Positions 15,880 through 24,077 of a stretch of DNA of 64,000 nt are shown here, in pieces. Positions within the stretch are counted from its first letter, which is position 1, and each line of letters begins with the position of its first letter. Where the stretch lies: the NCBI GenBank assembly GCA_963765545.1, contig CAVXWW010000005.1:1-64000 (forward strand). The letters run 5' to 3'. Below the pieces are notes generated by a model. It made no database searches and was not told the origin of the DNA. It was given only the letters and a program-made list of their open reading frames with translations. The position numbers were made by a program, and so were the translations under genes. Source of the stretch: JARRPM01 sp963765545. Lineage in GTDB: Bacteria; Pseudomonadota; Gammaproteobacteria; Pseudomonadales; Halieaceae.

Positions 15880-16215
15880 ATGCGACCACCCCAGACGATC
15901 ACACCGCGATTTATCCGATTACGCGACGCCCCCGCTTATCTGGGCATGTGCAAAACCCTATTCTACCGTCAGGCACGTCCGTACCTGACAGAAATCCCTA
16001 TTGGCAAGCGCGGCATCGGATTTGACCGGCTTGACTTGGATAAATTTGCCGACCACTATAAAGCGGCTAGGGGTCGATCGCCAACGAAAGGAGATCGACC
16101 ATGTCAAAACGTAAACCCCCAGGACTCAAATTACGCGGTGAAACCTGGCACATCGATAAAGTCTATCGAGGCGTCAGAATTCGCGGCAGCTGTGAAACGA
16201 GCTCGCTCGAAATAG
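15880..16215 (+). CDS. excisionase-like helix-turn-helix protein
   Basis: The 111-residue protein has a winged-helix/MerR-like DNA-binding N-terminal half: FIRLRDAPAYLGM, FYRQARPYLTEIPIGKRGIG and FDRLDLDKFADHY. Proteins of this shape commonly precede tyrosine recombinases and act as directionality factors or repressors. Its end overlaps the integrase gene by 115 bp in another frame, so the two are surely co-expressed. The last 40 residues past the overlap are unusual and may reflect loss of an earlier stop. Confidence 0.7.
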   Translation: MRPPQTITPRFIRLRDAPAYLGMCKTLFYRQARPYLTEIPIGKRGIGFDRLDLDKFADHYKAARGRSPTKGDRPCQNVNPQDSNYAVKPGTSIKSIEASEFAAAVKRARSK

Positions 16216-17186
16216 CCATTGAGGTACTGGAAATTGAAGAGGAGAAAATCAGGCGCATCCAGCTTCACGGTGTGCGCACGCAACACACGTTCCGGGAAGC
16301 GGCAACCTATTACCTGAAAACCAAGAAAAAGCGTAGTTTGGCCACCGATGCCTGGCATTTCGAATTAGTTGAGCCATTTATCGGAAACCTGGTTTTGGAA
16401 GATATTCACGACGCGACACTCAGACCTTTTATTGAGCATCGCTACGCCAATCAGGTAAAGCCTAAGAGTATTAACGCTACGCTGGAGGTGGTCAGGCACC
16501 TGCTGAATCTTGCCGCGAGCAAATGGCGAGATGATGCAGGCCAAACCTGGCTGCTACAGGCCCCCATGATTTCGATGGAAGAGATAGGGGATACGTCGGC
16601 CAAGCCTTACCCACTGAGCTGGAAGGAACAATCCAGTCTCTTTAGCTTGTTGGGCAAGGATCTGGCAGAGGCCTGTGAGTTTAAGGTGAACACAGGGTTG
16701 CGTGACGAGGAGGTCTGTCAGCTCAAATGGGCATGGGAACACGAGGTAGTTGGCTATGGCATCTCAATCTTTATCATCCCTGGTGGGATGGTTAAGAATG
16801 CGGAGGACCGTCTCGTAATTCTAAACCAGGTCGCCAAAAGCATTGTTGATCAACGCCGGGGCAACGACAGTGACTGGGTATTTCCATCCCCCAGAACTGG
16901 CAAGCCAAGGTACAACCTCAACAATAGCTGTTGGCAGCGATCCTGGCGTAGAGCCGGGCTTCCCGTCAGCAGCCAATGGACGCGAGGGGTTCACAACCTC
17001 AAGCATACATTTGGTAGGCGTCTTCGAGCTGCGGGTGTTGTATTTGAAGATCGGCAGGTATTACTGGGTCACACCAATGGGTCTATTACTACCCATTACA
17101 GTGGGCCGGAAATACTGAACCTGATTGAGGCGGCAAACAAGGTCTGCCAGATGCGTCCAGAGGCTGTGTTAAGGCGTGTCGTGTGA
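16101..17186 (+). CDS. tyrosine recombinase/phage-type integrase
   Basis: A 361-residue site-specific recombinase; GGAG lies 7-8 bases before the ATG. A core-binding domain (about 55-165) precedes the catalytic domain: Arg in NTGLRDEEVCQLKW (about 200), a beta-strand Lys, HNLKHTFGRRLR (about 300; the usual second Arg is Lys here), LLGHTNGSITTHYS with the His and the nucleophilic Tyr near residue 332. The gene points at the 3' end of a tRNA-Lys gene 67 bp away, the usual arrangement when a tRNA is the attachment site. It is therefore the probable integrase of an island lying to the left. Confidence 0.9.
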   Translation: MSKRKPPGLKLRGETWHIDKVYRGVRIRGSCETSSLEIAIEVLEIEEEKIRRIQLHGVRTQHTFREAATYYLKTKKKRSLATDAWHFELVEPFIGNLVLEDIHDATLRPFIEHRYANQVKPKSINATLEVVRHLLNLAASKWRDDAGQTWLLQAPMISMEEIGDTSAKPYPLSWKEQSSLFSLLGKDLAEACEFKVNTGLRDEEVCQLKWAWEHEVVGYGISIFIIPGGMVKNAEDRLVILNQVAKSIVDQRRGNDSDWVFPSPRTGKPRYNLNNSCWQRSWRRAGLPVSSQWTRGVHNLKHTFGRRLRAAGVVFEDRQVLLGHTNGSITTHYSGPEILNLIEAANKVCQMRPEAVLRRVV

Positions 17187-17253
17187 TTGCCCACACACTG
17201 GCCACACAACGCTGGATTTTGTCAGTGACTGCTATCACCGAAAGCTTTGAAAT

Positions 17254-17329
17254 TGGTGGGCCGTGCTGGATTCGAACCAGCGACCAATTGGTTAAAAGCC
17301 AACTGCTCTACCAACTGAGCTAACGGCCC
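17254..17329 (-). tRNA. tRNA-Lys (anticodon TTT)
   Basis: A 76-nt cloverleaf on the minus strand with acceptor arms GGGCCGT and ACGGCCC, discriminator A and encoded CCA (plus 17254-17256). The D-arm has AGCTCAGTTGGTAGAGC, the anticodon loop is CTTTTAA (anticodon at 17294-17296), and the T-loop contains GGTTCGAATCC. It reads AAA/AAG codons. The 3' end faces the integrase gene, which suggests use as an attachment site; no second copy of the 3' end was found to the left. Confidence 0.97.
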
Positions 17330-17343
17330 CGAAAGAGGGGCGT

Positions 17344-17371
17344 ATAGTACGGATTTAACGGGAAAACTCAA
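17344..17371 (-). promoter_or_regulatory. tRNA-Lys promoter
   Basis: On the minus strand TTGAGT (plus 17366-17371) and TACTAT (plus 17344-17349) are spaced by 16 bp. A G+C-rich discriminator (ACGCCCC) follows, as in stringently controlled stable-RNA promoters. The predicted start is a few bases before the mature 5' end. Confidence 0.65.
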
Positions 17372-17410
17372 GTCCCCAAAACCATTTATTTAGTGACTAA
17401 ACACCCAGAA

Positions 17411-18094
17411 TCAAGCACTTAGATAACGGGTGGGGTCCTCAATACCTGCATCGATAAAGCCCTGGCTGCGCAATCTGCAGCTGTCGCACTTACCACAGGC
17501 CAGCCCGTCGACAGTGGCCTGGTAGCACGAAACCGTCTGTGAATAGTCCACACCCAGCTTCAGGCCGGCCTTGATGATCTCACCTTTGCCCAGCGACATC
17601 AGGGGCGTATGAATAGTCAGAGGCTGCCCCTCTACACCCGCTCTGGTGGCCAGATTGGCCATCGTTTCAAAGGCGGCGATGTATTCCGGGCGACAATCCG
17701 GGTAGCCGGAGTAATCCACGGCGTTAACCCCGATAAAGATATCACTGGCCCCCAACACCTCGGCCCAGCCCAGCGCGATGGACAGGAACACGGTATTGCG
17801 GGCGGGCACATAGGTAATAGGGATGCCCTGGGTGGCTTCTTCGGGCACCGCGATAGAGGTGTCGGTCAGGGCGGAGCCGCCTATGCTGTCGAGGTTGAGT
17901 TTGACGACCTTGTGCTCAATATCCCCCAGTGAGGCAGAGACCCGCTCTGCCGCAAGCAACTCGGCCCGGTGGCGCTGGCCGTAGTCAAAGCTAAGGGTGT
18001 AGCAGGCGTATCCGGCAGACTTGGCCATCGCCAGTACGGTAGTAGAATCCAGCCCACCGGAGACCAGGATGACCGCTCGAGCCTGCTCAGCCAT
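17411..18094 (-). CDS. queC: 7-cyano-7-deazaguanine synthase
   Basis: QueC converts 7-carboxy-7-deazaguanine to preQ0 with ATP and ammonia in queuosine biosynthesis. The 227-residue protein from ATG 18094 has the pyrophosphatase P-loop SGGLDSTT (12-19), DYGQRH, the YVPARNT loop and a C-terminal zinc site (CYQAT, then CGKCDSC). An upstream frame to 18124 lies inside queE and is disregarded. The stop of queE overlaps or abuts this start within 10 bp, so the two pathway steps are made together. Confidence 0.95.
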   Translation of the reverse strand: MAEQARAVILVSGGLDSTTVLAMAKSAGYACYTLSFDYGQRHRAELLAAERVSASLGDIEHKVVKLNLDSIGGSALTDTSIAVPEEATQGIPITYVPARNTVFLSIALGWAEVLGASDIFIGVNAVDYSGYPDCRPEYIAAFETMANLATRAGVEGQPLTIHTPLMSLGKGEIIKAGLKLGVDYSQTVSCYQATVDGLACGKCDSCRLRSQGFIDAGIEDPTRYLSA

Positions 18095-18099
18095 TACTG

Positions 18100-18801
18100 T
18101 CAGTGCCCCGGCGCATCGTTCCACAACAGCTTGTGCAGTTGCAGTTGCAGGCGCACCGGCAGATTATCGGCCAGAATCCACTCGGCCAGATCGCGCCCGG
18201 ACAGCTGGCCGTGACTGGGTGAGAACAATACATCAGAAACCCTCCCTGCCAGCTGGTATTCATCCAACTTGAAGCGGGCCCACTCGTAATCCTCACGATC
18301 GCAGATCACAAACTTTACCTGATCGCCACGGTTCAATAGAGGGATGTTGTCGTAGTCGTTGCGCGCCATTTCACCGGATGCAGGGGTCTTCAGGTCCAGC
18401 ACCTTGACCACACGCGGATCCACCTCCGCCACACTCATCGCGCCACTGGTTTCCAGCGACACCTCGTAGCCCGCGTCACACAGGGTACTGAGCAGTGGCA
18501 GGCAGGATTTCTGGGCCAGCGGCTCACCACCGGTAACTGTCACGTAGCGCGGCGCGTAAGCCGCTACTTCGCTGGCAATACTGTCCAGGCTGAACAGCTC
18601 ACCACCACTGAACGCATATTCGGTGTCGCAGTACAGGCAGCGCAAGGGGCAGCCGGTGAGTCGCACAAAGACCGTGGGCAGCCCCACGGTGCGGGCCTCG
18701 CCCTGCAGCGAATAGAAGATTTCAGTAATGCGAACAGACGCCGCAGATTGCTCCGCAGCGCCAGGTACGACATTGTCAGTTGGGGATAAGGAGTCTGGCA
18801 T
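18100..18801 (-). CDS. queE: 7-carboxy-7-deazaguanine synthase
   Basis: QueE is the radical-SAM enzyme that ring-contracts 6-carboxytetrahydropterin on the way to preQ0. The 233-residue protein shows the SAM iron-sulfur motif CPLRCLYC (Cys51, 55, 58), the substrate-side FYSLQGE segment just before it, and TVTGGEPLAQ for SAM binding. It is followed directly by queC and lies 20 bp after cpoB, the same tol-pal/que order seen in many gammaproteobacteria. The first 20 residues form a non-conserved extension. Confidence 0.93.
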   Translation of the reverse strand: MPDSLSPTDNVVPGAAEQSAASVRITEIFYSLQGEARTVGLPTVFVRLTGCPLRCLYCDTEYAFSGGELFSLDSIASEVAAYAPRYVTVTGGEPLAQKSCLPLLSTLCDAGYEVSLETSGAMSVAEVDPRVVKVLDLKTPASGEMARNDYDNIPLLNRGDQVKFVICDREDYEWARFKLDEYQLAGRVSDVLFSPSHGQLSGRDLAEWILADNLPVRLQLQLHKLLWNDAPGH

Positions 18802-18821
18802 GGGTGCTACCGAGCCCTGGC

Positions 18822-19754
18822 TCAGTAATTCTCGGCTATGAAATCCCTGGCCAACGCCACCGCGGAGCTGTCGGTGGAACCGTAGTTGTTGATCACCATA
18901 TCGAGGTATTCCCTGGCCTTCTCAGGATTACCCTTCATGAACTGCACCTTACCGAGCTTGTACAGCGCATCCGGTGCCTTGCTGTTGTCCGGATACTGGC
19001 CCAGGAGCATGGTGAAAGACTGGCGCGATGACTCCAGGTCGGGCGGCTGCACCACCAGGTAAAGCTCACCCAGCCAGTAATAGGCGTTGGGGGCGTACTT
19101 ACCCGCAGGATAATCCCGCTGGAATTTCTGGAATGCCGTTACAGCCTGGTCAAATTTCTGGCTCTGCACAAGGGCGTAAGCGGCGCGGTACGCCTCATCC
19201 TCACCCGGCTGGGCAGCCACCGGTGCCGTACCTGCCTCGGCAGGGGTGGTTGCCGGAATCGCGGTTTCACCGGTGGTTGCGCCCGCAGCCGCTCCGGCAG
19301 CCGCGCCGCCAGCCGCGCCATTGATACGCTTGTCCAGGTCGACATACCGCTGCAGGCTTTGTTCGCGCAGCGTGCGCAGCTCATTTGCCTGCTCTTCCAA
19401 CTTGCCATTGAGCACCATTACCTGCTGCTGCAACTGCTGTATCTGGTTGAACAGCAAGCCCAGGTTCTGGTCCTGTCCTTGCACCCGACCCTGTTGTGTG
19501 GATGGCTGACTGGTCGGTGCCGCAGCGGTAGTGGTCGGGGAAACAGCGGTGCCGGCAGGCGCCGTACTGACACCATAACTGGTTGCCGGGTAAGCCTGGG
19601 CACCGCGCGGTGCATAGGGGTCTCCAGGCGAAGTGGCCTGGGCCGCAGCAGCTCTCTCAGACTCCAGGTCGACATAATCCTGGGCCATTAAACTCAGCGG
19701 GGTCGCCAGTATCACCAAACCGCCCATAACACATACTTTTACGATAGAAGACAT
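18822..19754 (-). CDS. cpoB: cell division coordinator CpoB (YbgF)
   Basis: CpoB is a periplasmic Tol-associated protein that couples outer-membrane constriction to septal peptidoglycan synthesis. The 310 residues comprise a signal peptide (cleavage after LMA, about 24), an Ala/Thr/Pro-rich linker, a trimerising coiled coil (about 105-145, with many Gln and Leu), a second Ala/Gly-rich linker, and TPR-type helices from about 185 to the end (for example YALVQSQKFDQAVTAFQKF and YWLGELYLV). It directly follows pal, as expected for the conserved tol-pal-cpoB cluster. Confidence 0.93.
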   Translation of the reverse strand: MSSIVKVCVMGGLVILATPLSLMAQDYVDLESERAAAAQATSPGDPYAPRGAQAYPATSYGVSTAPAGTAVSPTTTAAAPTSQPSTQQGRVQGQDQNLGLLFNQIQQLQQQVMVLNGKLEEQANELRTLREQSLQRYVDLDKRINGAAGGAAAGAAAGATTGETAIPATTPAEAGTAPVAAQPGEDEAYRAAYALVQSQKFDQAVTAFQKFQRDYPAGKYAPNAYYWLGELYLVVQPPDLESSRQSFTMLLGQYPDNSKAPDALYKLGKVQFMKGNPEKAREYLDMVINNYGSTDSSAVALARDFIAENY

Positions 19755-19764
19755 AGCGCTGAAA

Positions 19765-20319
19765 TCAGTTTACCGGGACCAGTTCGACCCGGCGGTTCTG
19801 CGCCCAGTTGGACTCACCGGAACCGTAGCCGATGGGGCGTTCCTCACCGTAGCTGATCGACTCGATGCGATAACCGGCAATACCGTTGAGTGTCATATAG
19901 TCACGAACCGAATTGGCGCGGCGCTCACCCAGGGCCAGGTTGTACTCGCGGGTGCCGCGCTCGTCGGTATGGCCCTCGAGTCGGACATTGTTGTTGTTGG
20001 CCGCCAACACTGCAATATGGGCGTCCAGCGCAGCAATTGCTTCTGGCGTCAGGGTTGAACTGTCGTAGGCGAAGTAAAACACGTTGCCATAGGCAGCGGC
20101 GGCATCAATCAGGCGCGCCTGCTCAGCATCGGCGGAAGATGACGAGGCCGATGCGGCAGCAGCGGCAGCTTCCTGGGCTGCCTTCGCGGCCGCTGCGGCT
20201 GCTGCCGCAGCGGCTGCGGCCTCTTCGTCTTCCTTGGTGCTGCTACTGGAACAGGCAACCAGGAAAGCGGCGCTAAGCAGCAATGAGACAAGCTTTCCAG
20301 CAACAGATACGTGTTTCAT
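19765..20319 (-). CDS. pal: peptidoglycan-associated lipoprotein
   Basis: Pal anchors the outer membrane to peptidoglycan and works with TolB. The start at 20319 is preferred because AAGGATC precedes it and it yields a clean signal peptide with lipobox LVAC. The mature protein opens with a long poly-Ala/Glu/Ser tract (about residues 28-60), longer than in E. coli, followed by the OmpA-like domain with EGHTDERGTREYN and GERRA, which hold the residues that bind diaminopimelate. It lies between tolB and cpoB. Confidence 0.95.
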   Translation of the reverse strand: MKHVSVAGKLVSLLLSAAFLVACSSSSTKEDEEAAAAAAAAAAAAKAAQEAAAAAASASSSSADAEQARLIDAAAAYGNVFYFAYDSSTLTPEAIAALDAHIAVLAANNNNVRLEGHTDERGTREYNLALGERRANSVRDYMTLNGIAGYRIESISYGEERPIGYGSGESNWAQNRRVELVPVN

Positions 20320-20396
20320 TTGAGGATCCTTCGACTTTGGATTAACGATCAGCATGGTGTGATACCGGACCGGGATACAGGTAAAAACCAGTCACG

Positions 20397-21704
20397 CTAC
20401 TTGGCGCTCAAAAACGGTGACCATGCAGGCTCCCGCACATCGCCTTCACGCGACGGCAACCGGAATTTTGCGCCGCCATCGACGGAAACCGCGGCAAGAA
20501 TGCCCCGGTCACCGGACTTGGTGGCATACAATACCATAGAGCCATTGGGCGCGATACTGGGGCTTTCATCCAGCGCGGTGGAGGTGAGTATCTGCAAGCG
20601 ATTGGTCACAAGATCCAACAGCGCGATATGGAAATCCCCCTCCTGCTGGTGCACGAGCACCACGTTGCGGCCGTCCTGCGCCACCCTGGCCCGGGCATTA
20701 TATTTACCCTCGAAGGTAATGCGGTTGGTGGCCTTGCTGGCAAGGTCATAACGATAGATTTGCGGCCTGCCTCCGCGGTCCGAGGTAAACAGCAGTGACT
20801 TGCCATCAGGCATCCAGGCCGGCTCGGTCTCTATCGCGTAGTTGTTGGTAATATTGGTCAGCTGCCGGGTGGCAAGATCCATCAGGAAAATATCCGGGTT
20901 GCCATCCTTGGACAGCACCATGGCCATGGTCTTGCCGTCGGGAGACCAGGACGGGGCACTGTTGAGACCCTTGAAATTGGTCAATTGTTCGCGTTTGCCG
21001 GTGGCGAGGTCCTGGCGGAAAATGGCCGGGCGCCCCGTCTCGAAGGAGACATAGGCAATCTGTACGGCATCTGGCGCCCAGGTTGGCGCGAGCAGCGGCT
21101 CCCGTGACTCGAGCAGGACAATCGGGCGCGCACCATCGGAATCCGACATTGTCAGCCGGTAGTAATCCTTGTTGCCTGCCCCGCCGCGCGCAACCGACAC
21201 ATACAAGAGGCGAGTGGCGAAAGAGCCGCGCACCCCGGTCAGGTGTTCATAGATTTTGTCCGATACCCGGTGAGCGAGCATGCGGGCATCGCTGGCGGGC
21301 CCTGATTCGAACCCGGAAAAAACTCTGGTCTGGCGCAGCACATCAAACAATTCGTAATCGAGCCTCATCCCGTTATTGGGAGTGGCAGCAGCCTTGCCAA
21401 TCAACAGGTACTCGGTTTCCAGGGCGCGCCAATCGCGGTAGAAGACCTCTGCCTGCGTGCTGGGCAGCCCCAGCATATCGGTGCGTGCGACCGGCGCAAA
21501 CTGGCCACTGCGCGCAAGATCTGACTCCATTACCAGGGCGACATCTTCCGGCGCGGTACCGCTGCCCTGCCAGGCAAACGGCACAACAGCGATGGCCGTC
21601 GGGTTGTCGGAGCCCTGGGTGATTTCGATAGTCAGGTCTGCGCGGGCCACCAGGGCGACGCACAGCAAGGTCGTAGTTAGAAAGACAACAGCAAGGGTTT
21701 TCAT
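20397..21704 (-). CDS. tolB: Tol-Pal system protein TolB
   Basis: TolB is the periplasmic beta-propeller that shuttles between Pal and TolA during envelope constriction. The 435 residues include a signal peptide (1-22), an N-terminal alpha/beta domain (about 25-160) and five to six WD40-like PD40 repeats such as APTWAPDAVQIAYVSF, APSWSPDGKTMAMV and EPAWMPDGKSLLFTSD. Its ATG overlaps the tolA stop by one base. Order tolQ-tolR-tolA-tolB-pal-cpoB is intact. Confidence 0.95.
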   Translation of the reverse strand: MKTLAVVFLTTTLLCVALVARADLTIEITQGSDNPTAIAVVPFAWQGSGTAPEDVALVMESDLARSGQFAPVARTDMLGLPSTQAEVFYRDWRALETEYLLIGKAAATPNNGMRLDYELFDVLRQTRVFSGFESGPASDARMLAHRVSDKIYEHLTGVRGSFATRLLYVSVARGGAGNKDYYRLTMSDSDGARPIVLLESREPLLAPTWAPDAVQIAYVSFETGRPAIFRQDLATGKREQLTNFKGLNSAPSWSPDGKTMAMVLSKDGNPDIFLMDLATRQLTNITNNYAIETEPAWMPDGKSLLFTSDRGGRPQIYRYDLASKATNRITFEGKYNARARVAQDGRNVVLVHQQEGDFHIALLDLVTNRLQILTSTALDESPSIAPNGSMVLYATKSGDRGILAAVSVDGGAKFRLPSREGDVREPAWSPFLSAK

Positions 21705-22492
21705 CAGTAACGCAAATCCTCTGGTCTGAACAGCAGGCGGAAGCGCCTGAATGTTTTTTCGAACTCCCTGGGCGGGAGGGATTGTAACTCGGGAAAGCTG
21801 CCCGCCTTTTCCACGGCGTTAATGGCCGACCGATCAAAAGCACTGTTACCACTGCTTTTGATCACGCTGACACTCACCACTTCACCTGTTGGAATCAATT
21901 GTATAGACAACTCCGTCTCCATCCCGTTGCGCGCACTGGGTGGACGACTCCAGTAATTTATCACAGTCTGCTGAATAAGTGCGGCGTAGCTGGCCGCCAT
22001 CTCCGCTGATGTCGAGGCCGCCTGTGTCGCAGCCTCCTCCTGCGCTACCACCCTGGCCAGGTCTGCCCGCGCCAGTGCGGCCAGTTCCTGCTGACTGATA
22101 CGGGGCTTTGCCGGTTCGGCTTTTACCGGCGCTGGTTCGGGCGCTTTCTTGGGCGTGGGCTTGGGTGTCACTTTTGGCTTTGGCTTTGGCTTTGGCTTGG
22201 GCTTGGGTTTGGGTTTGGGTTTAGCAGGTGTCGGCTTCGATACCGGCTTGGGCTTGGCTGCCGGCTTGGGCTGTGCTTTGGGCTTGGGCTTAAACTCGCT
22301 GGCGTCTACCAGGCGGGCATTGATCACTTTTGGCGCAGGCTTTACCTTGATCACGTCCCGCGATGTATCAGACCAGTTTGCCGTCAGTGCAAACAGCAGC
22401 AAGCCGTGCAGCAGCACGCTCGCCAGTGCCGGTCGCGCCACTATGCGCGGTGTCACCGGTTTGGCATAGATGGAACCGGCGTCGGTGGTCAC
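21704..22492 (-). CDS. tolA: Tol-Pal system protein TolA
   Basis: TolA spans from the inner membrane toward the outer membrane and transmits proton-motive force from TolQR to TolB/Pal. The 262 residues have one membrane helix (about 21-39), then a spacer dominated by Lys-Pro dipeptides (about 65-118), a short helical segment rich in Ala/Glu, and a C-terminal TolB/Pal-binding domain (about 165-262, with SARNGMETELSIQLIPTGE). In E. coli the spacer is a long Ala-rich helix; here it is mostly an extended KP rod. The hexamer repeat encoding it is listed separately. Confidence 0.93.
   Translation of the reverse strand: MTTDAGSIYAKPVTPRIVARPALASVLLHGLLLFALTANWSDTSRDVIKVKPAPKVINARLVDASEFKPKPKAQPKPAAKPKPVSKPTPAKPKPKPKPKPKPKPKPKVTPKPTPKKAPEPAPVKAEPAKPRISQQELAALARADLARVVAQEEAATQAASTSAEMAASYAALIQQTVINYWSRPPSARNGMETELSIQLIPTGEVVSVSVIKSSGNSAFDRSAINAVEKAGSFPELQSLPPREFEKTFRRFRLLFRPEDLRY
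22174..22221 (-). repeat. tandem hexamer repeat in tolA
   Basis: Eight consecutive 6-bp units (TTGGCT, later TGGGCT and TGGGTT on the plus strand) encode alternating Lys and Pro in TolA. Because the unit is two codons, gain or loss of copies changes spacer length without breaking the frame. Confidence 0.85.
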
Positions 22493-22920
22493 TTGGGGTT
22501 CTCTGTCACCAGCCCGACGCTGGGGGCTCCCGCTTCCTGCAGTGCGACCATCACGGTAACCACATCGCCATAGGGTACCGCCTGATCACCCCACACCAGT
22601 ACCGGCTTATCCGGGCTGCGACGCATCACCGCTGCCACCCGATCCCTGATGGTCGCAAGGGATAGCGCCTGATCCTCTGAGGAGCCCACGTTGAGAAATA
22701 ACTGTCCAGCGCTGTCGACCGAAATGATAAGGGGTTCGCTGTCCTGGTTTTCAACCGGGTCTGCACTCGCCTCGGGCAGGTCGACTTTCACGCCCTGCAT
22801 CAGCATAGGCGCGGTCACCATAAAAATGATGAGCAGCACCAGCATCACGTCGATGTAGGGCACGACATTGATCTCCGACATCGGCCGGCGTTTTTTGCCC
22901 CTGGCGGTGCTACCTGCCAT
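22489..22920 (-). CDS. tolR: Tol-Pal system protein TolR
   Basis: TolR forms the proton channel with TolQ and has a periplasmic domain that can bind peptidoglycan. The start at 22920 gives 143 residues; the longer frame to 23079 lies inside tolQ. After a basic cytoplasmic leader comes MSEINVVPYIDVMLVLLIIF, whose Asp is the proton-carrying residue, then a periplasmic ExbD/TolR domain. The gene overlaps the end of tolQ by 11 bp and the start of tolA by 4 bp, so it is tightly coupled. Confidence 0.95.
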   Translation of the reverse strand: MAGSTARGKKRRPMSEINVVPYIDVMLVLLIIFMVTAPMLMQGVKVDLPEASADPVENQDSEPLIISVDSAGQLFLNVGSSEDQALSLATIRDRVAAVMRRSPDKPVLVWGDQAVPYGDVVTVMVALQEAGAPSVGLVTENPK

Positions 22921-23638
22921 CGGCGTGTGCTCCAGCTTGCTTCTCCCGCGAGCGCAGGGCGTAGGCCTGGCGCGAGAGAATTCCCGAGAACTCGTCCACA
23001 AAGGTGTCGTAACGGTTGCTGAAGACATCCACCCTGGAAGCCAGGCGGTTATAGGCAAGCACCGCGGGAATCGCGGCAAACAGCCCCATCGCAGTGGCGA
23101 CCAGGGCCTCGGAAATGCCCGGTGCTACCGTGGCCAGGGTCGCCTGGGTCGCATTGGCAAGACCCCGGAAGGAGTGCATGATGCCCCAAACCGTGCCGAA
23201 CAGACCGATATAGGGGCTGGTTGATCCCACCGAGGCGAGAAACGCCAGGTGGCGCTCCAGCCGCTCATCCTCGCGCATCATGGCGACACGCATGGCGCGC
23301 CGGGAGCCCTCCACCAGGGCTTCCGAATCCATGTCGGACTGCCGGGCAAGACGGGAGAACTCCTTGAAACCGGCCCGAAAAATACTCTCCATTCCCAGTA
23401 TCGAGTGCCCTTCGGCTGTTTGCTCATTGCCTTCGCGATAGAGCTGGGCAAGGTCAATTCCGGACCAGAATCGCTCTTCGAACTCATACATTTCATCGTG
23501 GGCACTGCGAAAGTAGATGAATCGCTGGACGATCATGTACCAGGACAACATGGACGCTACAAACAGAATCAGCATGACCAGCTGAACGGTAAAGCTGGCG
23601 TGCCATATCAGGTCGATAAGGCTTAATTGTTCTTCCAA
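22910..23638 (-). CDS. tolQ: Tol-Pal system protein TolQ
   Basis: TolQ is the inner-membrane stator homologue of MotA and ExbB. The 242 residues contain three membrane helices (about 17-38, 135-160, 170-200) with a large cytoplasmic loop between the first two. The FLASVGSTSPYIGLFGTVWG segment and APGISEALVATAMGLFAAIP are the conserved pore-side helices. It starts 22 bp after ybgC, the usual first gene of the cluster. Confidence 0.95.
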   Translation of the reverse strand: MEEQLSLIDLIWHASFTVQLVMLILFVASMLSWYMIVQRFIYFRSAHDEMYEFEERFWSGIDLAQLYREGNEQTAEGHSILGMESIFRAGFKEFSRLARQSDMDSEALVEGSRRAMRVAMMREDERLERHLAFLASVGSTSPYIGLFGTVWGIMHSFRGLANATQATLATVAPGISEALVATAMGLFAAIPAVLAYNRLASRVDVFSNRYDTFVDEFSGILSRQAYALRSREKQAGAHADGR

Positions 23639-23660
23639 CGGCTATTCCCCTTTAATGAAT

Positions 23661-24077
23661 CTATTGTTGTCCCTGCGCCGCGCGCAGCCTTTCCATCATA
23701 TCCGCCGGCATACGCCGTGGCTTGACCCCGGCCCTGTCGACACAAGCGATGGTTACGTCACCCCGGGCCAGTAGTTCATCCTCGCGCAGCACACGCTGGT
23801 GCAAAACCATTGACGCCCCGCGCAACTGCCGGATGACTGCCGTGGCGACCAGTTCATCGTCCAGGGTGGCAGGAAGCAGGTACTGCACGCTCACATCCCG
23901 TACCACGAACATCAGGTCGTGGTTGAAAATATACTGCTTACCAAAACCCAGCCCGCGCATCAGTTCAGTACGCGCCCGCTCCATGAACTTCAGGTAGTTG
24001 ACGTAATAAACAATGCCACCGGCATCCGTGTCTTCGATATAGACGCGCAGATCGAGGGAAAATTCCCCAGCCGTCAC
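23661..24077 (-). CDS. ybgC: tol-pal-associated acyl-CoA thioesterase
   Basis: YbgC is a hot-dog-fold thioesterase acting on acyl-CoA or acyl-ACP, probably linked to phospholipid metabolism at the division site. In 138 residues it has the catalytic DTDAGGIVYYVNYLKFMERA pattern with Asp near residue 17. Its ATG overlaps the ruvB stop by 4 bp, which joins the ruv and tol operons into one transcription direction. Confidence 0.93.
   Translation of the reverse strand: MTAGEFSLDLRVYIEDTDAGGIVYYVNYLKFMERARTELMRGLGFGKQYIFNHDLMFVVRDVSVQYLLPATLDDELVATAVIRQLRGASMVLHQRVLREDELLARGDVTIACVDRAGVKPRRMPADMMERLRAAQGQQ

Noticed and set aside
22149..22469. Gly/Leu/Phe-rich plus-strand frame of 106 residues
   Set aside because: It is the complement of the TolA Lys-Pro hexamer repeat.
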